This document shows, in pieces, positions 1 through 7,415 of a stretch of DNA of 64,000 nt (position 1 is the stretch's first letter; every line of letters starts with the position of its first letter). The position numbers and the translations under genes were made by a program. Below the pieces are notes generated by a model. That model worked only from the letters and a program-made list of their open reading frames with translations, was not told where the DNA came from and did no database searches. Where the stretch lies: contig NZ_JADDIV010000002.1 in the NCBI RefSeq assembly GCF_015070875.1, forward strand, positions 124,001 to 188,000, in the 5' to 3' direction. This DNA is from Ramlibacter pallidus (GTDB lineage: Bacteria > Pseudomonadota > Gammaproteobacteria > Burkholderiales > Burkholderiaceae_C).

Positions 1-1105
1 CGATCACGCCGGTGATGTCGGCGATGCGGCGCGATGCTTCATGGATGCCCTGCATCGTGGCGACCACGCCGCGCACGGCTTCGCCGCCGCGCCGGGCCAC
101 GCCCGTCGTGTCGCGCGCCAGCTGGCTGGCGCGGCCGGCACCGTCCGCGTTCTGCTTGACCGTCGCCGTGAGCTCCTCGATGCTGGACGCCGTCTCCTCC
201 AGGTTGGCGGCCTGCGTTTCGGTGCGTGCCGAGAGGCTGGCGTTGCCATGCTCGATCTCGCGCGACCCGGACTGCACGCCGTCGGCCGCCTGGCGGATGT
301 CGCCCACCGCTTCGGCCAGCGACATGCGCATCCATTCCAGCGAACCGACCAGCTGCGCGATCTCGTCCGAACCTTTCCAGCGGATCTCGTGGGACAGGTC
401 GCCCTGCGCCACCTGCAAGGCGGCCCCACGCGCCGCCGCCAGCGGCCGGACCACGCCGCGCGTGATGAAGTACGCGACCAGCACGCCGAACAGCACGGCG
501 CCGCCCGCCAGCCCCGCCAGCGCCTTGAGCAGGCGTTGGTGGTCGGCGCGCGTGTCGGCGACGGAGAGGTCGGCGTCGGCCTTGGTGGAGCTGAAGAAGG
601 CCCGGAGCATCCCCTGCAGTTCGGCGTAGTGCGGGGTGACCTGCTGCGCCAGGGCGCGCGCGGCCTCGGCGGTGCCGGGCGTCGCCTGCTCACCCAGGAC
701 GGGCTTCTCCAATGCCGTTACCTTCGCCGCCACGCCGAGGACGACGCGGCTGGCCTCGCGCGCGCGTTCGTTGCGGGCGAGTTCGGAAACGGTCACCAGG
801 CGACGCGCCACCCCTTCCCACCGGATGCCGTTGGCCTGCAGCTTGCGCAAGGTCTCTTCCTGCGCCGCAGGATCGCCGTTGAAGGCGAGTTCGCGCACCA
901 GCATCTCGCGCTGGAGCGCGATGTCCTGCATCAGGCCGACCGCATCGAGCAGGCCGATGTGCTCTTCCACCAGGTTTTCGGCCTGCAGCTGCTGCCTTTG
1001 CAGCTGGTAGGCACTGAAGCCCGCGACCCCGACCAGCAGGGCGAGCAGGACACCGAAGCCCACGCCCATCCGGACGGCAATGCCGCGGCTACGGAAGAAT
1101 CCCAT
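1..1105 (-). CDS. Methyl-accepting chemotaxis protein (3' end cut off by window edge)
   Basis: Membrane chemoreceptor that would relay a ligand signal to CheA/CheW. The ATG at 1105 is followed by a hydrophobic segment (around residues 10-30), a periplasmic helical stretch of about 160 residues, a second hydrophobic segment near residue 190, and a HAMP-like linker. The start of the coiled-coil signalling domain follows (LEETASSIEELTATV, then EASRRIADITGVI). A GAGG sequence precedes the ATG. The conserved signalling tip lies beyond the window edge, so CheA/CheW binding residues cannot be checked. The layout resembles the Tar/Tsr-like receptors common in Comamonadaceae and the second receptor at 60.5 kb. 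The ligand is unknown. Confidence 0.9.
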   Translation of the reverse strand, partial: MGFFRSRGIAVRMGVGFGVLLALLVGVAGFSAYQLQRQQLQAENLVEEHIGLLDAVGLMQDIALQREMLVRELAFNGDPAAQEETLRKLQANGIRWEGVARRLVTVSELARNERAREASRVVLGVAAKVTALEKPVLGEQATPGTAEAARALAQQVTPHYAELQGMLRAFFSSTKADADLSVADTRADHQRLLKALAGLAGGAVLFGVLVAYFITRGVVRPLAAARGAALQVAQGDLSHEIRWKGSDEIAQLVGSLEWMRMSLAEAVGDIRQAADGVQSGSREIEHGNASLSARTETQAANLEETASSIEELTATVKQNADGAGRASQLARDTTGVARRGGEAVRGVVATMQGIHEASRRIADITGVI

Positions 1106-1139
1106 CGCGTCCCCTCGTTTGCCGCAAGGCGGCTGTTTG

Positions 1140-1161
1140 TTGCAATTTGCATCAATTGCAA
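1140..1161. promoter_or_regulatory. Perfect 8-bp inverted repeat upstream of the chemoreceptor gene
   Basis: Arms TTGCAATT (1140-1147) and AATTGCAA (1154-1161) are exact reverse complements separated by 6 bases. They lie about 35 bases upstream of the chemoreceptor start codon, in an unusually AT-rich patch. It could be an operator for a dimeric regulator or part of the promoter. No regulator is assigned. Confidence 0.35.
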
Positions 1162-1262
1162 GCTTCAGGCAAGCCGGAAGCGAGGGGGCGTTGCCCGCAT
1201 CGAACGGGCAACGGGAGGAGTTGCGCAAAAGTGCGCAGGCGGGCGGCCGCGCCCGCCGGGGT

Positions 1263-1523
1263 TCAGCCCCTGAGCAGGTTCTGCGCGACGCGCTGCTTCA
1301 CCGGGTCGCCGAGGAGTTCGGTCGCACTCGGCAGCCGGCCGTCGTAGGCACCGAGCACTTCCTGCAACGCGGCCAGCGTGCGCTGGAGCGGCTCCGCATC
1401 GTCGCCGCGGCCGACGAGGTCGGCGCGCAAGTCTTCCAGCGCACGGAACAGCAGCGCGCGGCTGTTGCCGCGGATCACGAGGTTGCCGTCGGATTGCCAG
1501 ATGGCCTTGTGCATGTATTTCAT
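1263..1523 (-). CDS. Small conserved-looking protein, function unknown
   Basis: An 86-residue soluble protein starting MKYMHKAIWQSDGN and ending in QNLLRG. The ATG at 1523 is preceded by GGGAG with a 7-base spacer. That supports this start over a longer in-frame extension to 1610, which has no ribosome site and an arginine-rich composition typical of non-coding GC-rich DNA. No catalytic motif, signal peptide or membrane segment is visible. It stands alone between the chemoreceptor and the acyl-CoA ligase, on the same strand. I do not recognise the family. Confidence 0.6.
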   Translation of the reverse strand: MKYMHKAIWQSDGNLVIRGNSRALLFRALEDLRADLVGRGDDAEPLQRTLAALQEVLGAYDGRLPSATELLGDPVKQRVAQNLLRG

Positions 1524-1692
1524 GGAGCATCTCCCTGGTACCGCGCCAGCATGCGCCCGTGCCAGGCGCATCCCTGTGGTCCATGCGTGGGTGTCCCGGA
1601 CGGCGCGCATTGTCTTGCCGCGTCAGCGGCAAGCACGGCCATAGCCGTCGAAAGGGCGGCAATGCCCTGTCAGCCGCCGCCCCGTCGCGGGC

Positions 1693-3234
1693 TCAGCCAG
1701 CCGTCCAGGTGTCGCGCAACTGCCGCTTGAGCACCTTGCCGATGTCGCTGCGGGGCAGCTCCGCGAGGTAGCGCACGCCGGCCAGGCGCTGCGTCTTGCC
1801 GAGGCGCTCGTTCGCCCACGCCCGCAGGTCGGCTTCCGACGGGGCGCCGGCCGCCGGGACCACGAACGCCACGGGCGATTCCCCCCACTCCGCGGAAGAA
1901 ACGCCCACCACGGCGGCCTCGGCCACGCCAGGGTGCTGCCGCAGCACGGCTTCCAGGTCGCTCGGGTAGATGTTGAAGCCGCCGCTGATCACCATGTCCT
2001 TGCGGCGGTCCATCAGCGTGAGGAAGCCGTCGGCGTCGAAACGGCCGACGTCGCCGGTGCGGATGAACCGGTTGCCTTGCGCGTCGTACCACTCGGCCTC
2101 GCGCGTCTTCGCCGGCTGGTTGTGGTACGCCGTCATCATCGAGCCGGACCGTCCCACCACCTCGCCCAGTTCTCCCGCCGGCACTTCGCGCCCGTCCTCG
2201 TCGATCAGGCGGATGTCGTGGCCGTCGGCCGGCCGCCCCACCGTGTGCAGCTTGTCGGGATGGTCGTGCGCTTCGAGGATGCAGGTGCCGCCGCCCTCGG
2301 TCATGCCGTAGTACTCGACCAGGCCGCCCGGCCAGCGGGCCAGCACGTCCGCCTTCAGCTGCGCGGAGAACGGCGCGCTGGTGCAGAACTTCATGTGGAA
2401 GGACGACAAGTCGTAGGCGTCGAACTCCGGCACCGCCATCAGGCGCTGGTATTGCACGGGCACCAGCATGGCATGCGTGGCGCGCGCTTCCTGCGCCAGC
2501 GCCAGGTATGCGCGCGGGTCGAAGCGTCCCTCGGTCATCACGACCGCGCCGCCCTTGGCCAGGCAGGGGAACACCGCGACCAGCGTGGTGTTGGAACACA
2601 GCGAGGTGGCGACGAGGGCGACGGCGTCCGGCCCGTAGCCGTAGTTGTCGGCCCGCGCCACGTGGGCCCAGCGCATCGCGTGCGGCTGCACGATGCCCTT
2701 GGGGGTGCCGGTCGTGCCGGACGAATAGATGATGTTGAAGGGCCACTCCGGCTGGATCGCGACCGGCTCGGGACGTGCACCTTCCGGTGCCAGCCATTCC
2801 TGCAGACTACGGGCGCCGGTGGCGAGGTCCATGCGGATCCGTGGCACCACGGTGTCGAGTTCCGGCACGTGCGCGTCGGTGAAGAAGAAGCGCGCGCCGC
2901 TGTCGCGCACCATCCCGGCCAGCTGGTCGTTCGTGGTGCCCGTGGGCAGCGGCGCCACCGCGCAGCCGGCGCGCAGGCCGCCGAGGAACAAGGCCAGGTA
3001 GGCGATCGAATTCAGGCCGCAGATCGCGATGCTCTGCCGCGGCTGCACGCCATGCCGCTGCAACGTGGCGGCCACGCGGTCGGCGAAGGCGTCGAGCGCG
3101 CCCCAGGGCATGCGCGCCGTGCCCTGGCGCAGGGCCGTGCGGTCCGGATGCGCCTGCGCGTGCTCGCGGATGAGGTCGGGCAGCGCGCGGAACGGCGGCA
3201 GGCCCGCAGGGGCGGGAGCGGGGGCAGCAGGCAC
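1693..3234 (-). CDS. AMP-dependent acyl-CoA synthetase/ligase
   Basis: Activates a carboxylic acid to its CoA thioester through an acyl-adenylate (ANL superfamily). The P-loop-like motif YSSGTTGTPKG is at about residues 170-180. YGMTEGGG follows, then the hinge region RTGDVGRFDADGFL with DRRKDMVISGGFNIYPSDLE, and a C-terminal catalytic lysine in SDIGKVLKRQL. The length of 513 residues is normal. A GTG at 3234, six bases after GGAG, is chosen as start. Upstream in-frame sequence is arginine-rich and looks untranslated. Similarity in layout to 4-coumarate- and long-chain-type ligases suggests an aromatic or medium/long-chain acid, but the substrate cannot be read from sequence. Confidence 0.9.
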   Translation of the reverse strand: MPAAPAPAPAGLPPFRALPDLIREHAQAHPDRTALRQGTARMPWGALDAFADRVAATLQRHGVQPRQSIAICGLNSIAYLALFLGGLRAGCAVAPLPTGTTNDQLAGMVRDSGARFFFTDAHVPELDTVVPRIRMDLATGARSLQEWLAPEGARPEPVAIQPEWPFNIIYSSGTTGTPKGIVQPHAMRWAHVARADNYGYGPDAVALVATSLCSNTTLVAVFPCLAKGGAVVMTEGRFDPRAYLALAQEARATHAMLVPVQYQRLMAVPEFDAYDLSSFHMKFCTSAPFSAQLKADVLARWPGGLVEYYGMTEGGGTCILEAHDHPDKLHTVGRPADGHDIRLIDEDGREVPAGELGEVVGRSGSMMTAYHNQPAKTREAEWYDAQGNRFIRTGDVGRFDADGFLTLMDRRKDMVISGGFNIYPSDLEAVLRQHPGVAEAAVVGVSSAEWGESPVAFVVPAAGAPSEADLRAWANERLGKTQRLAGVRYLAELPRSDIGKVLKRQLRDTWTAG

Positions 3235-3392
3235 GGAAGTCTCCTTTGCGCCGCACTGTACGTGAGGCGCGGCGCGAACGATGTTGCCAGGGCGACGGCT
3301 GCGTCCGACAGCGCGCGGGCGCGGGTGCCGACGCTGCGCTGGCGGGGCCCGGGCCAGACTGGCCGCATCCAGTTTCCCCAGAGGAGAACCCC

Positions 3393-3734
3393 ATGGCATA
3401 CAGCAGCATCCTCGGCGCCGATTCGGCGCCTGCCCAGCCGAGCGGCCGGGACGCGGAATTGCTGGGCCCGAGCGACAACTCGGACAGCGGCAGCGACGCG
3501 ATCGGCACCACCGAAGTCCACGAGGACAGCGATTCGGTCGGGACCGGCTCGCGGGGTGCCGTGGCGGGACGCGACGCGCGCGAAGGCGGCGACATCCTGC
3601 CGGACCGCGTGGTCAACCTGGCCGAAGGCGAAGGCTTCCCCGAAGCCGACCCGGACGGCATGGAGATGACCGACCTCGATGCGGACGACGTGCAGGCGAT
3701 GGCCGACGACGACGCTTCGGACACCGAGAAGTAG
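3393..3734 (+). CDS. Very acidic, probably disordered small protein
   Basis: A 113-residue protein starting MAYSSILGADSAP after a clear GAGGAG ribosome site. It is dominated by Asp, Glu, Ser, Gly and Ala with very few hydrophobic residues, and runs of acidic residues fill the C-terminus (DADDVQAMADDDASDTEK). No fold, signal peptide or metal motif can be seen, and it is probably intrinsically disordered. It ends 5 bases before the recQ start, so the two are likely co-transcribed. Unknown function; an acidic mimic or chaperone-like role would be speculation. Confidence 0.75.
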   Translation: MAYSSILGADSAPAQPSGRDAELLGPSDNSDSGSDAIGTTEVHEDSDSVGTGSRGAVAGRDAREGGDILPDRVVNLAEGEGFPEADPDGMEMTDLDADDVQAMADDDASDTEK

Positions 3735-3739
3735 GCCGC

Positions 3740-5485
3740 ATGACCCGACGCGCATCGAACGCCGCCGACCTGCGGCGCGTGCGCACCGTGCTGCGCGAAA
3801 CCTTCGGCCTGCCACGGCTGCGCCCCGGCCAGTCCGCCGTCATCGAACGGATCCTTTCGGGCCGCCCCACCCTGGCCGTGATGCCCACCGGGGCCGGCAA
3901 GTCGCTGTGCTACCAGCTGCCGGCGCTGCTGCTGGAAGGCCGCACGGTCGTGATCTCGCCCCTGATCGCGTTGATGAAGGACCAGTGCGAGTCGCTGCGC
4001 GCGCTCGGCATCGCCGCGGTGCAGGTGAACAGCGCGGTGGAAGGCGACGAGGCCAGGGCGGCCGAGGAAGCCGTGGCCGACGGCAGCGCCCGCATCGTGA
4101 TGACCACGCCGGAGCGCATGGCCGACCCCGCCTTCCTTGAGAAGCTGCGGGCGCATCCCATCAGCCTGCTGGCGGTGGACGAGGCGCACTGCATCTCGCA
4201 CTGGGGCCACGATTTTCGTCCGGCCTTCCTCGAGATCGGCCCGGCCGTGCAGCGCCTGGGCAAGCCGGTGGTGCTGGCGCTCACCGCCACCGCCACGGAC
4301 GAGATCGCCCAGGACATCTGCAAGCAGCTCGGCATCCCGCGAGACGGCCTCGTCAACACCAGCGCCTACCGCCGCAACCTCGACCTGCGTGTCCTGCCGG
4401 TCGCGAAGGAGGCGGACAAGCTGGCGCAGGTGGTCAAGCTCGTGCACGGCACGCCGGGCAGCGGCATCGTCTACACGGCCACGGTGAAGGCCGCGCAGGC
4501 GGTGTACGAGGCCCTGCTGGCCGCCGGCGAGTCGGTGGGCCTCTACCACGGCAAGCTGCCCTCCGCGGAACGCACGGCGGCGCAGGAGGCCTTCATGGGC
4601 GGCGAGCGGCGGGTGATGGTCGCCACCAACGCCTTCGGCCTCGGCATCGACAAGGCGGACATCCGGTTCGTCGTCCACTACCAGCTGCCGGCCACGCTCG
4701 AGGCCTACTACCAGGAGGCGGGGCGCGCCGGGCGCGACGGCGACACGGCGCGCTGCACGCTGCTGTTCCTGCGCGGCGACAAGGCGATCCAGCAGTTCTT
4801 CATGGCGGGCCGGTACCCGAGTGAGGAGGACGCCCAGGCCATCATGCGCGCGCTGCAGGACACGCCGGTGGAGGGTGGAGCCTGGACCTTGCCGCTGCTG
4901 CAGGCGAAGGTCGGCCGGCCGAAATCCAAGCTGCAGGTGGCGCTCGGCCTGTTGCGCAAGGACAAGCTGGTCGTGCAGGCGCGGGACGGCACGCTGAAGC
5001 TCGCCGGCAAGCACGCGACGGGCGAACGCATGCGGGAACTCACCGAAGGCTACGGCCGCAAGCGCGACCTGGACCGCGAAGCCCTCGAACGCATGGTCTT
5101 CTACGCCCAGACCGGGCAGTGCCGCTGGCGGGTGCTGCTCGAGCACCTGGAGGGCGACGCTTCGCTGGAGCGCTGCGAGCATTGCGACAACTGCCGCCGC
5201 ATCAAGGCGCACGAGGCGGTGGTGGAGGAATTGCTGCGCAACGCCCCGGCGCCCGCCGCGCCCGCCGAAGCGGAACACGAGGAGGCGGCGACCTTTACCC
5301 GCGGCGACCTGGTGGAGGTGCGGCGCTACGGCCGTGGCGTCGTGGAAGAAGCCAGCGCGACCCAGGTGACCGTCGTCTTCGCGGACCGCAGCCGGCGCAG
5401 CTTCCTGCCGGAATACGTGCGCCGCGCCCGCGCGCGGCGCGCCGAAGGCAGCACCGGGGCCACCGCCGCCAGCAGCCCGGGCTAG
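3740..5485 (+). CDS. recQ: ATP-dependent DNA helicase RecQ
   Basis: 3'-5' DNA helicase of recombination and repair. Walker A PTGAGKS is at residues 49-55 and the DEAH box at 147-150, followed by the helicase C domain with the GIDKADIRFVVHY and EAGRAGRDG motifs. A zinc-binding cysteine set follows (Cys461, 479, 482 and 485). At 581 residues it is near normal length, but the usual C-terminal HRDC domain is not recognisable. Instead there is a short basic beta-rich region (TRGDLVEVRRYGRGVVEE) of about 50 residues resembling an SH3-like fold. The ATG at 3740 follows the acidic protein gene by 5 bases. Confidence 0.95.
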   Translation: MTRRASNAADLRRVRTVLRETFGLPRLRPGQSAVIERILSGRPTLAVMPTGAGKSLCYQLPALLLEGRTVVISPLIALMKDQCESLRALGIAAVQVNSAVEGDEARAAEEAVADGSARIVMTTPERMADPAFLEKLRAHPISLLAVDEAHCISHWGHDFRPAFLEIGPAVQRLGKPVVLALTATATDEIAQDICKQLGIPRDGLVNTSAYRRNLDLRVLPVAKEADKLAQVVKLVHGTPGSGIVYTATVKAAQAVYEALLAAGESVGLYHGKLPSAERTAAQEAFMGGERRVMVATNAFGLGIDKADIRFVVHYQLPATLEAYYQEAGRAGRDGDTARCTLLFLRGDKAIQQFFMAGRYPSEEDAQAIMRALQDTPVEGGAWTLPLLQAKVGRPKSKLQVALGLLRKDKLVVQARDGTLKLAGKHATGERMRELTEGYGRKRDLDREALERMVFYAQTGQCRWRVLLEHLEGDASLERCEHCDNCRRIKAHEAVVEELLRNAPAPAAPAEAEHEEAATFTRGDLVEVRRYGRGVVEEASATQVTVVFADRSRRSFLPEYVRRARARRAEGSTGATAASSPG

Positions 5486-5495
5486 GAGCCGTCGC

Positions 5496-6197
5496 GTGCG
5501 GCGCAGACTGCGATCCGGCTTCTGGCTGGCCCCGCTGCTGGCCGCCGCCGTGGCCTGCACGCCGCGCCCCGTGAGTCCACCGGCACCGCCGCCTGCACCC
5601 CCCGCGCCGGCGCCCTCGGCGCCGGCCGTCCCGTCCGCGCCGGAACCTTCTCCCGTCACGCCCCGCGTGCTGACCGACGACGAGCGCGACGCCGTGCTCT
5701 TCACCCGCTGGCGCAGCGGCCGCGAGGCGGAGGTGGAGGCCTTCGAGGCCTTCCTGGTGTACGAGAAGGTGGCGCGCGTTGCACCGACCTACCAGTTGCT
5801 GCGCAGCGCATCGATGTGGAAGGAATGCCGCGCGGAACCCTTCCAGCTGCCGCCGCCGGAGCTCTGGCCCGAGGTGCGCGACGTGCTGAGCCTGCTGCAG
5901 GAGCTGCACACGCGCGGCGTGCTGCCGGAGTTCGAAGTGGTGTCGGCGTATCGGCCCGCCGGCCTGAACCGTTGTGCCGGCGGCGCGGCGCGCAGTTCGC
6001 ACCTGCGCTTCGCCGTCGACATCGCCCCGCTCGACGCGGCGACCGCGGACCGCCTGTGCCGGTTCTGGCGCGAGGAAGGCGCGGCCTGGAACATGGGTGT
6101 GAGCCGCTATCCCACCGGCCGCATCCACATCGACCGCAACGGCTACCGCACCTGGGGCGCGAGCCACGGCCGGGGCAGCAGCTACTGCCTGCGCTGA
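5496..6197 (+). CDS. Peptidase M15-type (D-Ala-D-Ala carboxypeptidase-like) lipoprotein
   Basis: Probably an envelope zinc peptidase that acts on peptidoglycan. The N-terminus has a hydrophobic signal ending in an AVACT lipobox, then a Pro/Ala linker (residues about 28-55). The C-terminal half carries the M15A pattern: SSHLRFAVDIAP (the SxHxxxxAxD zinc motif) and RIHIDRNGYRTW (second zinc histidine). The GTG start at 5496 follows GGAG and lies 10 bases after the recQ stop. It could instead bind peptidoglycan without cutting, but the metal ligands appear present. Confidence 0.8.
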   Translation: MRRRLRSGFWLAPLLAAAVACTPRPVSPPAPPPAPPAPAPSAPAVPSAPEPSPVTPRVLTDDERDAVLFTRWRSGREAEVEAFEAFLVYEKVARVAPTYQLLRSASMWKECRAEPFQLPPPELWPEVRDVLSLLQELHTRGVLPEFEVVSAYRPAGLNRCAGGAARSSHLRFAVDIAPLDAATADRLCRFWREEGAAWNMGVSRYPTGRIHIDRNGYRTWGASHGRGSSYCLR

Positions 6198-6305
6198 GCG
6201 CGCTGCTGCATTGCAGCAAGCCGGCACCTCTGCCCAGACTGCGCGCGGGCCCGACGGCCGGTGCGCAATCTCCCCTGAACGGTCGCCGCCGGGGCCGCAT
6301 GGCCG

Positions 6306-6341
6306 TTGCATTCTGTAGCAAGTGTGTCCTAGAGTGACACA
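6306..6341 (+). promoter_or_regulatory. Candidate promoter with overlapping inverted repeat ahead of the redox operon
   Basis: A -35-like TTGCAT (6306-6311) and a -10-like TAGAGT (6330-6335), 18 bases apart, precede the diheme gene start at 6369. An exact 6-bp inverted repeat, TGTGTC (6323-6328) and GACACA (6336-6341) with a 7-base spacer, straddles the -10 box, as expected of a repressor site. The assignment is by eye only. Confidence 0.35.
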
Positions 6342-6368
6342 GATCAAGAATTTGTCACGAGGAGCACC

Positions 6369-7406
6369 ATGACCCACAAGTCACGCATCGCCTTCGGTAT
6401 GGCCGCCGCCGCCCTCCTGGCCGCGGGCTGCGCCACCCTCACCGGCAACGTCCCGGCGCCGACGGCCGCCGACCAGGCCTGGCGCCTGCCGGCCACGTAT
6501 CCGATGCCCGCCGACAACGTCACGACGCCGGCGCGCGTCGAACTCGGCAAGGTCCTGTTCTTCGACCACCGCATCTCCGACAGCGGCGCGATGTCGTGCG
6601 CGTCCTGCCACCTGCCGCACATGCAATGGACCGACGGCCGCAAGCTGCCGATCCTGCCCAACGGCGACGTGCTCCCACGCCATTCCCCCACCATCGTCAA
6701 CATCGCCTACAACACCCAGTTCATGTGGGACGGCCGCAAGAAGTCGCTGGAAGACCAGGCGATCGGGCCGCACCGCCACCTGAGCAAGGCGGCGTTCGCG
6801 GCAGCCGCCCAGCGCGTCGCCGGCATGCGGGAGTACCAGGACCTCTTCGCCGAGGCCTACCCCGGCGAACCGGTGAACGAGGAGACGATCGCCAAGGCGA
6901 TGTCGGTGTTCCAGCGCAGCGTGATCTCCAACGACTCGCCGTTCGACCGCTGGGTCGCCGGCGACACCAGCGCGATCACGCCGCAGCAGTACCGCGGCTA
7001 CAAGGTCTTCCTGGACCCGGCGAAAGGCAACTGCGCCTCGTGCCACAACGGCCCGAATTTCACGGACAACGGTTTCCACAACATCGGCATCAAGACCGCC
7101 GACGGCGCGAAGCCGGACCTCGGCCGCTTCAACATCCGCCAGGTCGCCGCGATGAAGGGCGCGTTCAAGACGCCGACGCTGCGCGACGTCGAGTTCGGGG
7201 CGCCCTACTACCACGACGGCTCGGCCGAAACGCTGCGCGACGTGGTGGACCACTACGCGCGCGGCGGCGACGACCGTTCCAACGTCTCGCCGGAAGTGCG
7301 CAAGCTGGACCTCACCGAGCAGGACAAGGAAGACCTGATCGCCTTCATGCGCGCGCTGTCCGGCCGCCAGTCCGCCTTCGTGCCGCCGAAGTTGCCGCTG
7401 CGATAG
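6369..7406 (+). CDS. Diheme cytochrome c peroxidase / MauG-family lipoprotein
   Basis: Periplasmic diheme protein of the CcpA/MauG superfamily, reducing peroxide or oxidising a partner protein. A lipobox (LLAAGC, Cys21) predicts anchoring to a membrane. Two heme c motifs, CASCH at residues 77-81 and 222-226, are spaced as in the family, and the protein has the family length (345 residues). A GAGGAG ribosome site precedes the ATG. It leads a four-gene operon (next gene 9 bases downstream) with an MCP-like sensor, an amicyanin-like cupredoxin and a monoheme cytochrome. That suggests the copper protein and cytochrome are electron partners. True peroxidase activity versus MauG-like oxidation cannot be decided here. 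Confidence 0.88.
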   Translation: MTHKSRIAFGMAAAALLAAGCATLTGNVPAPTAADQAWRLPATYPMPADNVTTPARVELGKVLFFDHRISDSGAMSCASCHLPHMQWTDGRKLPILPNGDVLPRHSPTIVNIAYNTQFMWDGRKKSLEDQAIGPHRHLSKAAFAAAAQRVAGMREYQDLFAEAYPGEPVNEETIAKAMSVFQRSVISNDSPFDRWVAGDTSAITPQQYRGYKVFLDPAKGNCASCHNGPNFTDNGFHNIGIKTADGAKPDLGRFNIRQVAAMKGAFKTPTLRDVEFGAPYYHDGSAETLRDVVDHYARGGDDRSNVSPEVRKLDLTEQDKEDLIAFMRALSGRQSAFVPPKLPLR

Positions 7407-7415
7407 GAAAGGTGG

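Noticed and set aside
2807-5704. Very long minus-strand open frame opposite acyl-CoA ligase and recQ
   Set aside because: In DNA of about 70 percent GC, antisense frames stay open by chance. This one is low in recognisable motifs, rich in Arg/His/Gly, and opposite genes with clear domains.
6334-6347. FNR/ANR-like box GTGACACAGATCAA before the diheme gene
   Set aside because: One half-site is good (ATCAA), but the other is poor and the box lies only 22 bases before the start codon, too close for normal FNR activation.
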